From Cladopsammia gracilis (lineage: Eukaryota; Cnidaria; Anthozoa; Scleractinia; Dendrophylliidae): 64,000 bases of DNA. Shown here one piece after another: positions 53,373 to 63,315 of this stretch (the first letter of the stretch is position 1; each line of letters starts with the position of its first letter). The position numbers were made by a program, and so were the translations under genes. The DNA lies in the NCBI GenBank assembly GCA_022457155.1, contig JAJGOT010000203.1:124001-188000 (forward strand). Direction: 5' to 3'. The notes beneath the pieces were generated by a model. It was not told the DNA's origin. It searched no databases and was given only the letters and a program-made list of their open reading frames with translations.

Positions 53373-54667
53373 ACTCTGGCTTAAAATTATTTTAAAAAAA
53401 TGAGCTTTCGGCTACCAGCAATCTGCAGCCTTTGACGATTAGTAAAAAACTCATATATGTGTCTTTATAATTCAACATATTGATACACTACCCAAATATG
53501 GTCATAAAGCTCTCGATATACGTTAGGTCTACATGACGCATATCCAGCGATGGAGGTAAATTTCGCATTTTGAAGGAAAGTGAAAATGACCACTGCCTGC
53601 AATTTCGTGTTTTGGGGAGAAAAATGCGTGAACTATTAGATAAAAAGGGGAAAGAAAGAAAAAAAAGAGAAGAAAAGAAAAGAGAAAAATTATTGATCAC
53701 ATGATTGGACAAAAAAAGGCGCGAAATGTTCGCGTTGTCGCGGTCGCAGTGTTTCTTGGCGAAGCTGAATGAAAGCTGATTAGATTCGAAGTTCAACCAC
53801 TCAACATGGAGTGAATGAAGGAGCACAATTTTCGGAAAATGCCGTTAGTACGTAATCACCTCTGGAATATGATATAGACTCGATACTTCCTCAGAAAAGT
53901 TTCTAATCTTTGTTTTAAGTGGATTGAAGTTAAACGATCTCGCCATTACGGCTGTAGGAACTAAAACGAGCAAGTTTGTAAACAACAGCGATCGACTCAG
54001 CTCATACTTCGGCGATGTCTGAAAATTTGGTGCTGATGGGCTAAAAAGCCACGTCAACTACAGGCAACGATGTTTTGACCGTTTCTTGTATCCTATAGCT
54101 GTGAATTTTTGTAAGACATACTGTCCACGCTACAGTTCTTTCAGACTTTTCGCCGCTACGTTTAGGTAAAACTATCCGTGTGTTTGTTCAATTTGTTTTG
54201 ATTTTGAATTGAACTTTTCAAGACACGAAACACTTGTGACTAAGAAATTATATGTCATTTCACTGTGTTTTTATTCGTGAAGTCACTACTCTGTCCCGCT
54301 CTTAACGTAGACGAAACCTCTTCGTAGAAACTCTCAAATTGTGTATGCTAAATTAATTTTAGCTTGGAAAAATTTTCGGCATTTGCTGCTTGTTGTGTAA
54401 GAAATGGCACGAGGTAAAATATTGTTGTAAGCCTTTTTACTTAATAAAAGGTTGTATATATATCTCAATTAATTTTTTTTCTCGAAACTGTGATTTGTTA
54501 TCAATGTGTTGAATTATAAAACAGTTATAGTGCTCAAGCTTGCGCAATATCGCCTGATTTTAGCCAACTCGCTTTTAAAAATAATGTTTTATTACTATTC
54601 GTCAAAGGCTGCAGATTGATAGCCGAAGGCACATCTTTTGAAATAATTTTTTAGCCACAGAACGTTT
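53373..54667 (-). mobile_element. 1.3 kb repeat, copy B, with outer inverted repeats
   Basis: CTCTGGCTTAAAATTATTTT (53373) and the complement of the right end (CTGTGGCTAAAAAATTATTT) form ~75 bp imperfect TIRs that share TCTGCAGCCTTTGACGA. AACGTA/AACGTT stands at the two ends as a possible 5-6 bp duplication. The interior (53460-54570) is the reverse complement of copy A and shows the unoccupied site of the 5.4 kb element. Small frames are not conserved between copies; no transposase is seen. Confidence 0.75.
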
Positions 54668-55414
54668 TTTACATTTTAATCATGTTTAACCCTGGTTGCG
54701 CGTCTATTTTTACATTTAATTATCACCTTGAACGACTCTCAAGGCTCAAGGCTGTCATTTAGTTTTCTCAGTTTATTATCATTTTTAAGTAACAAAGTTT
54801 TATCACGTAACAAAGTTATATCAAGTAACAAAGTTTTATCACGTACTGTTGAAGTCGAAAGAACGCAACTTACCTCTTGCTAAGAGAGGTGTCTGCAAGT
54901 TTTATCTTCAGTGGAAGCAACATACGGAAGCAAATTACATATATGTTATGAAAAGCTGTAATTCTTGTTACACCCCAACTTACAACCGATTGACGGAAAC
55001 GCATCAACAGAAGAAAAGAATGGGGTACTAATGGAACGCTTTGAATGTTAAAAAAAACAACACGCCAGAATTCGGTTCCTTTGACAACGAGTCAAAACTT
55101 CACATTGGAAAATATTATGTACCCTTTAAAGACAAAGCAGACAAAGAGGGGGTGCAGGTTATCGTGAATAGGTATTGTGGAATGGGGTCAAAATGTTACC
55201 AATATGCGCTGAAGCTCGGGGTACTATTTACATTGTAAGGAATCTGCATTCAAATGCTAATTAAGGACGGCGCAAAAAAATAATTTCAATGTTAACTATC
55301 TTGCATTGTATATAAGGTAGGAATCTCAAGAGATTATTTGCTTGTCGATCATGCTGTTGCTAAAATTCAGTAGGTAATAAAGGATTACATATCTTTCCAC
55401 GTAAATAAAATCAA

Positions 55415-56254
55415 GGCCCTCCACAAACTAGACATTTAGTTGTCGATAACTATTTTTTTCGACAACTAAAAGTTATCGACAACTAAAAAAACGCAGTGTG
55501 AGGCGAGTTGTTGAAAACTAAACGCTTACTTTTAAGTTGTCGACAACTAAACAGTTTCCCTTTTCGAAAAGGGAAACTGCTACGTTGTCGACAACAAATA
55601 GTTGTCGATAACTACGTTTTTGGCTGTTTTTTCTAGTGTGTGGAGGTAGATAGTTTACTTGTCGACAACTATCGTATTTGACCGTATCTTCGTTGTCAGT
55701 GGTCAGTGGTCTTTTCTACAAAAAAATTGGCCTAAGGCAGCTGGCGAAAGAATCGAACGGAAGAAATCTTTTTAGAATACCAACACCATCATTAGAAGAT
55801 CATGTTAATAATAATGTTGCCGTTATTGCCACTACTTGTTGTGAACAGCAAAATTTAACACAAGAACTTTTTCCAAGAGAGCTCAACAGGACAGTTTGGA
55901 AAAAAGTTTGAAAAGTACGTTCCAGAGAATTCTGGCCAACTTGCCGAGAAAACTGGGAAAACAAAGACTACATCATTTTCTCTTTCCCCATCCTACAGAT
56001 GATATCCACTAGATCATTCTTTTCTGAGTTTGTAAATCTACTCTCCCGACTACGAATCTTGGACGTCGCCATTTTGAAACGTACATTATAAGCATGCGCA
56101 ATGAATCTTAGTTCCCAAGTTTCTCGCGAATTATTTGTTGTCGACAACTAAAATACCCCAGTGTGTAGAATGCTTGCATCGGACATAGTGATCGATGACT
56201 TTTTCTTGTCGATAATTAGTTATCGACAACTAAATGTCTAGTCTGTGGAGGCCC
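55415..56254. mobile_element. 840 bp TIR element inserted without target duplication
   Basis: GGCCCTCCACAAACTAGAC at the left and the complement GGGCCTCCACAGACTAGAC at the right form ~38 bp TIRs. The interior repeats TTGTCGACAACTA many times. The same flank at 52921 and 38129 reads AAAATCAATTATTTTG; here AAAATCAA and TTATTTTG border the element with no base duplicated. A 77-codon frame (55678-55911) has no recognised domain. Confidence 0.85.
55678..55911 (+). CDS. 77-codon frame inside the 840 bp element
   Basis: Starts MTVSSLSVVSGLFYKKIGLR, then ESNGRNLFRIPTPSLEDHVN, ends RTVWKKV. It may be the remnant of a transposase or accessory protein N-terminus. Family not recognised; there is only this copy in the window, so conservation cannot be judged. 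Confidence 0.3.
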   Translation: MTVSSLSVVSGLFYKKIGLRQLAKESNGRNLFRIPTPSLEDHVNNNVAVIATTCCEQQNLTQELFPRELNRTVWKKV

Positions 56255-57831
56255 TTATTTTGTCAAATGAGTTTTTGTACATCGTTTTCTGTCGAGATTC
56301 TCACATCCTCCCAAAAATTACTGGTTGCAAAATAATTGATTGTTACCTGTTTTGGCAAGAAATCGAAGACACTTACAGCGTTAAAGAAGTCAGAACAAAT
56401 TTAATAGCCATACGAGCTGTTTTAGGACAGTAGTTATTGTTAATGGTGGCTCTACGAGCGGGCAAGATGAAGCAAATCCTACGCTCTTTTGGCCGTATCA
56501 TGATAAATGATTTTTGACCATGCAAGATGGCTGCGTATTGGCCTCGTTCCTTTTGTTGCCTTTTTATGGACCAAGACAAAAAACGCAAAAAAGAAGTTGG
56601 TCAATATCCAGCCAGCTTCACCGAAAAAGCATAGTCAACTGATAAAAGCATACATCTTGTATCTGGTTGCATGATAATCTGCGAATCAGGGGTAATAGAT
56701 AATTTTTTAATGACCATTTTTGTGTTTTGCTGATTTCCTAAATTTCCAAAAGCTTAAAGTTTGATTTACTTTACAATATCCGTATTCCGTATCAAAGTTA
56801 GATGCACCGTGGAAAGCATATAAATCTGACACTGTCAAACATCTCGCTCTGACGCTTAAAAACTTCCATTTGATGTGTTTTTGATAAACCTATCTTAGCA
56901 GACATGCCATCTTTGCGGGTTTCATTTCACGTCAACTGAGATTACAAGCGAGCGAAATCATCCTTATTTGGAACAAAATGGTGGTTGTTGCTGAGAATTG
57001 GTTGCAAATCGCATCATAGAAAAGAATAAGGTGAAAGTGAAATGAATGCGGAATCTGGAACGTTAAGGCACGCCAGTTACGCAAGAATTACCTAGTAAAT
57101 GTCTACAGCAGAGCTCGAATCTGACATTGCAATAATCACACGTTTTAGCAAATTAAACCGATATAGGTTGTCATTTTGATTATCCAAAGATAGTTAAAGA
57201 AAAGTTTAATAATCACACCAGCTACGATTTGCTGTGGTAGTTTACAAAGGAAAGAGCTCTATTGGGAAGAAAAATACAAAATCGAATTAATAGAAGACAA
57301 ATAAGTGACTGTGACTGTGTCAAGGCTTACCAAGTTACCTTCGTTAGTTTGTTTGCGGAATTGAAGTTCAGATTTTAATTGGAGTCTACAAGAGCAGTGC
57401 CATCCTTTAATAACGTTCAAATCAGATATTCGAAGAAAAATAGCCATTTACTTCCCTGTGCACACCAAAGGGAATCGTGCCTACTGGCTGATAAACATTA
57501 TAAAGTAATGTTGCCAATGCACATTGCCACGGCAATGAAACGACAGTTTCAGATAATGATGAAAAATTACAAGGCACCTAATCCTGCTTTTAACATGTCA
57601 CCCGATAGAACAATGAGGTGCAACGAGACAACGTTCTTTTGGAAAATATTTAATTTCTACCATTATTATACAGAAATATACATAATTAGGGAATCATTAT
57701 TGTAAAAACGTACTGTGAAAAACGTATCAACCGTTTAACTACTGACTGATGCCTAGGTTTTACAGAAAGTATATGTGCTATACTTAATTGATGCAGATGT
57801 CTATAATTAGATATATCTACCATAATTTGTT

Positions 57832-58455
57832 TCACACTGAAGTAGCCTTAAGTGGGAAGTGCACTAGTCTGGCATTGGAAAATACACCAAGAACTGCGAC
57901 AAACCAAGGGTTAGGAGGCTTTAACTGGTGATTATAAACTTCGACTTGATCGTGAGACAATGCATACAAAGTTAAAAACAATGCTGGGCAGTACATTGCC
58001 CAAACTGTTCCTATCTGGTTTGTTGGCGTCGTCGGTATGAATCCAGCAAATGTGTAAATCCAAATCTCGTGGAATGATGCTGCAACAGCAGGCAGAATAT
58101 GAACAGTAAAATATCTTATGTCTCGGAATTCTATACAACTTTGTCTTTCTGACAGGCAAGCTACACAAATTATCCATGACAGGGAATTAATAATGGGAAA
58201 GAGAATCCCGTTGATGCCTCTACTAATTCCGTCCATGCAAGCAACGTAACTGAGCAGAAATGAGCAGTAGAATGCCATTTGAAATAAAACAAACCAAGAG
58301 CACAGATATTTTATGTTGGTAAATTGCGACTGAAATACAAGTTGCCAAAGTACACACAGCAATGTAGCTGATATTGATATTTTTGAGCATGTTATAGCAC
58401 AGACCATATACAACGCGTTCATGCAAACCAGCTCTGATGTTGTCAACATTGCCAT
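57832..58455 (-). CDS. Multi-pass membrane protein, copy 3 (207 aa, internal deletion)
   Basis: Clear homologue of the 38798-39526 and 44700-45428 proteins, with conservative differences along its length and three extra C-terminal residues. Relative to them it lacks ~38 residues between CSKIS and ATLLCVLWQ: the whole basic loop and the first half of the second hydrophobic segment. The deletion keeps the frame, so the protein remains open, but its topology would change. The flanks are diverged, so this copy is older than the 1/2 duplication. Either it is a functional variant or a pseudogene that has not yet acquired stops. Confidence 0.6.
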   Translation of the reverse strand: MAMLTTSELVCMNALYMVCAITCSKISISATLLCVLWQLVFQSQFTNIKYLCSWFVLFQMAFYCSFLLSYVACMDGISRGINGILFPIINSLSWIICVACLSERQSCIEFRDIRYFTVHILPAVAASFHEIWIYTFAGFIPTTPTNQIGTVWAMYCPALFLTLYALSHDQVEVYNHQLKPPNPWFVAVLGVFSNARLVHFPLKATSV

Positions 58456-58739
58456 CTATCTTAGACTTTATTTATTTTCTCAGGCAAAAGCTATGAGCGA
58501 GATCCATTGTATGCACCATTATTTAAATGTGCGACTCGAATAACAAACAAACTGTGAATACTCAGATTTCCGATTTGGCATGTCAGCATCTCAGTTGTGC
58601 AGCTACCAATCAGATACGAAGGGAATGACACACGTGACCGGCAGCATGGAGTAAGACGCGCTGTGCTGAGCTCCGCAAGAACTTTTTGGTTTTCACTCAA
58701 ACTGTCCAAAAATCATCTTGCCTTTGATTACTATGCTTC

Positions 58740-59555
58740 ATGTCAGAAATACGTCTTCGGTATGGAAAAATTTTAGCGCTTGAAGGAAGCAATAAGCAGA
58801 AAAATTACTTGAAGAAGAAAGCTGTAAATCCTAGCGAGTCGAATATGGCCGCTGCCGGACTACTCGAAGAACTGAAATCGATGAGACTTGACCTCGCCGG
58901 TCAAATAACCAAACTTAGTGATGACCTAAAGGAATTCCAAAGAAACACGAACGAAAGGCTGTTAAAGATCGAAAGTGTCATGTTCAAAGTCGACGAAATA
59001 GACGGTTTGAAAACCAAGCAACAGCAACTAGAAGCCGATGTCGACAACATGAAGGAATCCCTAAACTTTGTGAGCTTTAATGCTGACGAGGTAGAAAACC
59101 TTCGTAAGAGCAATGATGAACTTAAAAATAGGTTGGAACATCTAGAACGATATTCCAGAGATTTTAATATTCGAGTGCTTGGTGTTAACGAAGATGAAGG
59201 CGAAGATTGTATGGCAATAATTATGGATTTTATCACCTCTCTTGGCTTCGAAGATCCAGCTGCTGAGGTAGAAAATACTCACCGCACTGGCAAAAAACGA
59301 GACGATAAGCCAAGGGCTATCATCGCAAGACTCTATAGCAGACCTTTTAAAAGAAGACTACTACAAGCAGCAAAGAGTGTAGATGGAAAGGCTACATTAC
59401 AAGGGGCAAGAATTGTCGAGGACTTCACACCTAGTGACTTTAACGCCCGCAAGAAAGCCCTTCCACTTATGAGAAAAGCTTACGACGAAGGTAAAAAAGT
59501 GCGTTTCACTAGAGGTAAACTTTTTATTGATGGAAGAGAAATTTCTGTTGCTTAG
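58740..59555 (+). CDS. LINE ORF1 protein (L1 type, 271 aa)
   Basis: Intact frame. Residues ~36-135 form a long heptad-rich coiled coil (LLEELKSMRLDLAGQITKLS, then LEHLERYSRD). Residues ~140-205 fit the RRM-like domain (NIRVLGVNEDE, ENTHRTGKK, PRAIIARLYSRPFKRR), and ~210-271 the C-terminal domain (FTPSDFNARKKALPLMRKAY, KLFIDGREI). L1 ORF1p trimerises through the coil, binds element RNA and acts as a nucleic-acid chaperone. The earlier MSEIRLRYGK start is used because it is the first ATG in frame; a later Met (MAAAGLLEEL) is possible. Confidence 0.85.
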   Translation: MSEIRLRYGKILALEGSNKQKNYLKKKAVNPSESNMAAAGLLEELKSMRLDLAGQITKLSDDLKEFQRNTNERLLKIESVMFKVDEIDGLKTKQQQLEADVDNMKESLNFVSFNADEVENLRKSNDELKNRLEHLERYSRDFNIRVLGVNEDEGEDCMAIIMDFITSLGFEDPAAEVENTHRTGKKRDDKPRAIIARLYSRPFKRRLLQAAKSVDGKATLQGARIVEDFTPSDFNARKKALPLMRKAYDEGKKVRFTRGKLFIDGREISVA

Positions 59556-59596
59556 CCTAAATTCCACGTTGTCTGTATTTCTGAAAAATGACGCAT

Positions 59597-59736
59597 GTAG
59601 CAGCTCTCGTAAGGTCTCACACCATTGGTTCGGAGAACAATAGAACAAACAACCCAACAATGGGCTCTAGACCTAAAAACAATAGAAGCTGTGTTTTACA
59701 AGGCCAATGAAAATAGAGGTTTCGGAGAGCTGCTAC
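59597..59736. repeat. Hairpin-ended repeat, copy 2, between LINE ORFs
   Basis: GTAGCAGCTCTC (59597) pairs with GAGAGCTGCTAC (59725-59736). The interior shares AACAATAGAACAAACAAC-like and AAAACAATAGA with 9458-9588. It may be a structured inter-ORF element or a nested MITE. Confidence 0.6.
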
Positions 59737-60087
59737 ACTACCGGGGGTCATGTAGCAGTGATGTGATTTTTTTTTCAACATTTGCGAAGCCTAGCGCTAA
59801 AGTCATCTGCGCGATGTCTTTATGTCTGCTGGGATTGCTTGTGCAGCGCTGCACAAGAGCGAATTTTGCGCAAAACTTGCTTCCAATGAATTTGCTTATG
59901 TACGCCATAGTTTTAATAGCAATTTTCTACAAACCATATATTTTGTTTACCTCAAACATTTCTTGTATTAGTGTTATTTGTTTAAAGTGTTTGATTATTT
60001 TATTTGTGTGGCTATCAGTAATTAACCGGGTATATAAAGATCCATCTTCTTCCAAATTTATATTTTTTCACATACCTAATCACCACA

Positions 60088-60913
60088 AATGGTGAGAGGT
60101 AAATTTATTTCTTTAAGTACGAGAGGCATAGGCAACTATCGTAAACGACGAACAATATTTACTTGGCTTAGAAAACGAAAACCTGTCGACGTTGTTTTCC
60201 TTCAGGAAACACATTCTGTTCAAGGGAATGAAGTTTCCTAGCAAAGAGAATGGGGTGCCAAGTTAATCTGCTCTCATGGGGCTAATAATGCAAGAGGTGT
60301 CGCAATTTTAATTAGGAATAACTTTGATTGTGTCGTTGAGGAATCGGTTATTGATACAAACGGTAGATTTATAATATTAAAGGTACTCCTGAGCGGACAA
60401 CCCTCTCTTTTAGTTAATATATACGGCCCTAATCGAGATAATGAACTGGTTGCCTTTTACCACACAGTCCAGCAAACCATCATGAATAAAAACCTTGATG
60501 ATATTGAGAACATTATTATGGGAGGTGATTTAAACTGTCCTTTAAATCCCATCATTGATAAAAGAGGTGGCAATCTAATCCCAAGGCAATCTGTAATTAA
60601 CACAATTGAACTGCTACAGTCCGAGCTGGATTTGCTTGATATTTGGCGAGTAAAGAATCCAACAAAACGTAGTTATACCTGGAGTCAATCAAATCCTTTG
60701 ATATTTTCAAGATTGGATTATTGGCTGATTTCAAATTCTTTATCTGATAATGTTTGCCATGTTGATATGATTTCAGCCATAAAAACTGATCACTCCGCAA
60801 TAGTAATAGAATTGCAGGATGTTGAAGACAAGGTGAAAGGTCCTGGATTTTGGAAATTAAATTGCTCTCTTCTAAATAATGATCGGATAATGAAGAATCC
60901 GTCAACGAACTAA
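60088..60913 (+). pseudogene. LINE ORF2 endonuclease region
   Basis: Begins MVRGKFISLSTRGIG at 60088. Motifs: VFLQETHS, GVAILIRNNFD, NIYGPNRDN, MGGDLNCPLNP, YTWSQSNPLIFSRLDYWLIS, TDHSAI (intact S/TDH motif). A TAG interrupts it at 60238-60240, and a frameshift near 60900 separates it from the RT. The frame 59625-60095 before it is not part of ORF2. Confidence 0.88.
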
Positions 60914-61014
60914 ATCGTCTCTTACCTACTTGGAAACGGGAAGGGAAGCAAGATCTAAGTGATCCGCGATCTGTAAGGGACTGGGTAAAATATAATGTTA
61001 AGAAATACTCTAGA

Positions 61015-62322
61015 TTGTATTCAATGAACAAATGTAAACAGCAAAATTTAGAGGAACAACAGCTAAACAGACAATTTCAAGAGGCTACAGCAGCCTACCA
61101 AAACTGCCCTAATCAAGAGAATTTATCAGCTTTAAATGTTTTGAAAGAAAAGATGGAACATCTGTATGAAAAAAAGGTGGAAGGCATAATCATCAGATCG
61201 CGCGCACAGTGGCATGAACATGGGGAAAAGAATTCAAAATACTTTTTAAATTTAGAAAAACGAAATCACGTTAGGAAGCATATTCGGAAGCTTCGCTTGA
61301 GTGGAGTCATCTCAACAGACTCTTTCGAGATCTTAGAAGCAGAGCTCGTATTTTATGAAAATCTTTATAAATCTAGACGAGAAGGTCCCGAAGAAAATAA
61401 ACCTAATTTTCACCTGGAAGATTTACCTATACCAACACTTTCAAATGATCTTCTTATATTGGTGAAGGATTAATAAGCATAGAGGAATGCAAAAAAGTTT
61501 TAAATTCTTTTCCGTTAAACAAGGTACCTGGAAATGATGGACTATCAATAGAATTCTACAAGACCTTTTGGGATTTTATAGGTGATCCTTTAATTAAAAG
61601 TTTTAATGAATCTTTTGTCAAAGGAACAATGAGCCCGTCACAAAGACAGGCCGCGGTTATTACACTCATCGAGAAAAAAGACCAGTACCGCTGCGATCTT
61701 AAAAACTGGAGGCCAATTTCTCTATTGAACGTTGATGCGAAGATAGCTTCAAAAGTTATTGCCGAAAGAATGAAGCGTCTTTTACCCGAATTAATTCATA
61801 AGAATCAATCAGGATATATCCCAGGCAGAAATATTAGCGAAAATATACGTTCAATTCTAGATATAATGGAATATACGAAAGTTAAGAAATTACCCGGTCT
61901 GTTATTATTTATTGACTTTGAAAAAGCTTTTGATAGTTTAGAATGGGATTTTCTTGAAAAATGTTTACAAAAATTTAATTTTGGACCCGATTTTAGAAGA
62001 TGGGTGAATATTTTTTACAATGACATCCAAAGTTGTGTTATAAACAACGGCTTATGCTCTCGCTATTTCAATATAGAACGTGGAGTGAGGCAGGGAGACT
62101 CCCTATCTCCTTACCTTTTTGTTACTGCAGTTGAAATTCTGGCGATTGCTATAAGGAATCAAGAAAACATTAAAGGAATAACTATAGACGATTTAGAAAC
62201 TAAATTATTGCAGTTTGCCGATGACACAACGGTTGTCCTATCAGATTTGGATTCAGCACGAGCCTTGTTTGGATTACTTGAACGCTTTGAGAAAGCCTCT
62301 GGACTTAAACTCAATGTAACGA
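61015..62322 (+). pseudogene. LINE ORF2 reverse transcriptase region, truncated
   Basis: The linker (EKMEHLYEKKVEGIIIRSRA) and RT motifs follow in two frames broken at ~61470-61480: PGNDGLSIEFYK, NWRPISLLNVDAK, QSGYIPGRNISEN, LFIDFEKAFDSLEWDFLEK, RGVRQGDSLSPYLF and LLQFADDTTVVL (catalytic). It stops after SGLKLNVT, so the thumb, Cys knuckle, 3'UTR and tail are missing. It could not retrotranspose. Confidence 0.88.
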
Positions 62323-62334
62323 GTTTCGAGTCCA

Positions 62335-62725
62335 CCCCCTGATACACCTTTGATATAGGGCAATACTGCAGTAGATTTAAAATCCTGCGTGGATTCCTTC
62401 TTTGTTGTTGGTCCTTTCGTTTTTGTGATTTTTTGTACAAATGAGGAAGGATATCCGTTAGAAACAAGAACCGACGACAAATGTTTCTTTTCGTTGGAGA
62501 TAACTGATGATCTAGTAATGAGGTGTTTGGCTTGGTCATACAGACATTTCACAATACCACGCTTAACTGACTGCGGATGGTGTGAATCATAGGCCAGGTA
62601 TTGATCAGTATGAGTAGGTTTCCTATATACACTGGTAGTGAGAAGGCCGTTTGAGTCCCTTGTAACTGACGTGTCTAGGAAAGGGATAGAGAGATAGTGG
62701 AATTGAAATTCCCAAAGCGTGGATG
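62335..62725 (-). pseudogene. Penelope-like element fragment (between RT and GIY-YIG)
   Basis: Minus-strand codons: LWEFQFHYLSIPFLDTSVTR, LTTSVYRKPTHTDQYLAYDS, HHPQSVKRGIVKCLYDQA, FVQKITK and TAVLPYIKGVSG, in the order found in PLEs. It starts against the broken LINE at ~62330. It belongs to a different PLE subfamily from the 39.8 kb fragment (TDQYLAYDSHHP versus SHQYLHRSSSHP). Confidence 0.85.
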
Positions 62726-62871
62726 CCTACAATCAAGAAGCATAACAGCCGACCGATATCAAATCGGACCGGAGAGGGAACAACATCTTTTCGGAATAAT
62801 AATGAGGATCGAAATGCACCAATAGCAACAAGCCAACGTGCTACATAAGCGACACGTAACCAATCGACCTC

Positions 62872-62917
62872 ATCGCCTGATGAAGACTAGCAGTAATAGC
62901 AGTCGAAACGTCGCGAT
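62872..62917 (+). ncRNA. Hammerhead ribozyme motif, complete core, minimal stem III
   Basis: ATCGC (stem I), CTGATGA, stem II GACT..GC/GC..AGTC, GAAAC, triplet GTC, GCGAT (stem I). The stem I halves pair over 5 bp. Stem III is only AC/GT, as in PLE-associated hammerheads that act as dimers. It lies 150 bp from the PLE fragment but on the opposite strand. Confidence 0.82.
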
Positions 62918-63084
62918 CAACATCTTAAAGTGACTCCATCGTGAGACAAACGAAAAAAAGCGTTCACCTACCTTTTAGTTTGTTTTACATTTAAGAAATA
63001 AGGGCAAACATAGTGCTGTAGCTAACGTAAAACATGTCGTAAAGATATATCGTTATTAACCTTAACGACAAATTGTTTTTCTAG

Positions 63085-63315
63085 ATTGTCATCGCTGCTT
63101 CGTGGATTTTTGAAGCGATTCCAACATTTCTACATGTATGTTCATGACAATATACTTTGACAAAGACGCCGGTTTCTGCATGGAGTACTGGCCAACCAAT
63201 TGGCTTCCCAAGGCCTATAGGTCCACCTGGATCTTTGTGGCTGGAATTGCCCCTGTAATGTTGATGATGATGTTATATTCCAGAGTGGTGCACACACTTT
63301 GGTTTCAGCGGGAAG
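63085..63315 (+). pseudogene. Class A GPCR exon (TM4-ECL2-TM5) with a frameshift
   Basis: Acceptor TTTTTCTAG (to 63084) and donor AAG|GTACC (63315/63316). The first frame gives IVIAASWIFEAIPTFL (TM4 with the conserved Trp). The second gives FDKDAGFCMEYWP (extracellular loop 2 with its Cys) and FVAGIAPVMLMMMLYSRVVH (TM5 with its Pro, then the start of loop 3). The frames differ by one base at about 63132-63139, so the exon as read is frameshifted. The pattern is that of neuropeptide-type receptors in the rhodopsin class. Other exons are outside the window or not recognised. Confidence 0.7.

Larger units (their letters stand above)
54668..58621. repeat. Third, diverged unit (right part)
   Basis: Collinear with copy 1 from about 37550 to 39730 and with 52481-53372 at its left. 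It includes a membrane protein gene copy and the 840 bp insertion, and ends at 58621 where the second LINE starts. Confidence 0.8.
58622..62322 (+). mobile_element. L1/Tx1-like LINE with ORF1 and broken ORF2, 3' end lost
   Basis: The homology to the membrane-gene unit stops at 58621 (GATACGAAGG). The LINE has a short 5'UTR, ORF1 (58740-59555), an inter-ORF segment with a hairpin repeat, and ORF2 (from 60088). It breaks off after GLKLNVT at ~62320, where a PLE fragment in opposite orientation begins. It is a different lineage from the 17.1 kb LINE. Confidence 0.9.

Noticed and set aside
59625..60095. 156 aa hydrophobic frame between LINE ORF1 and ORF2
   Set aside because: It crosses the hairpin repeat and inter-ORF spacer, has no domain, and runs into the ORF2 start in another frame.
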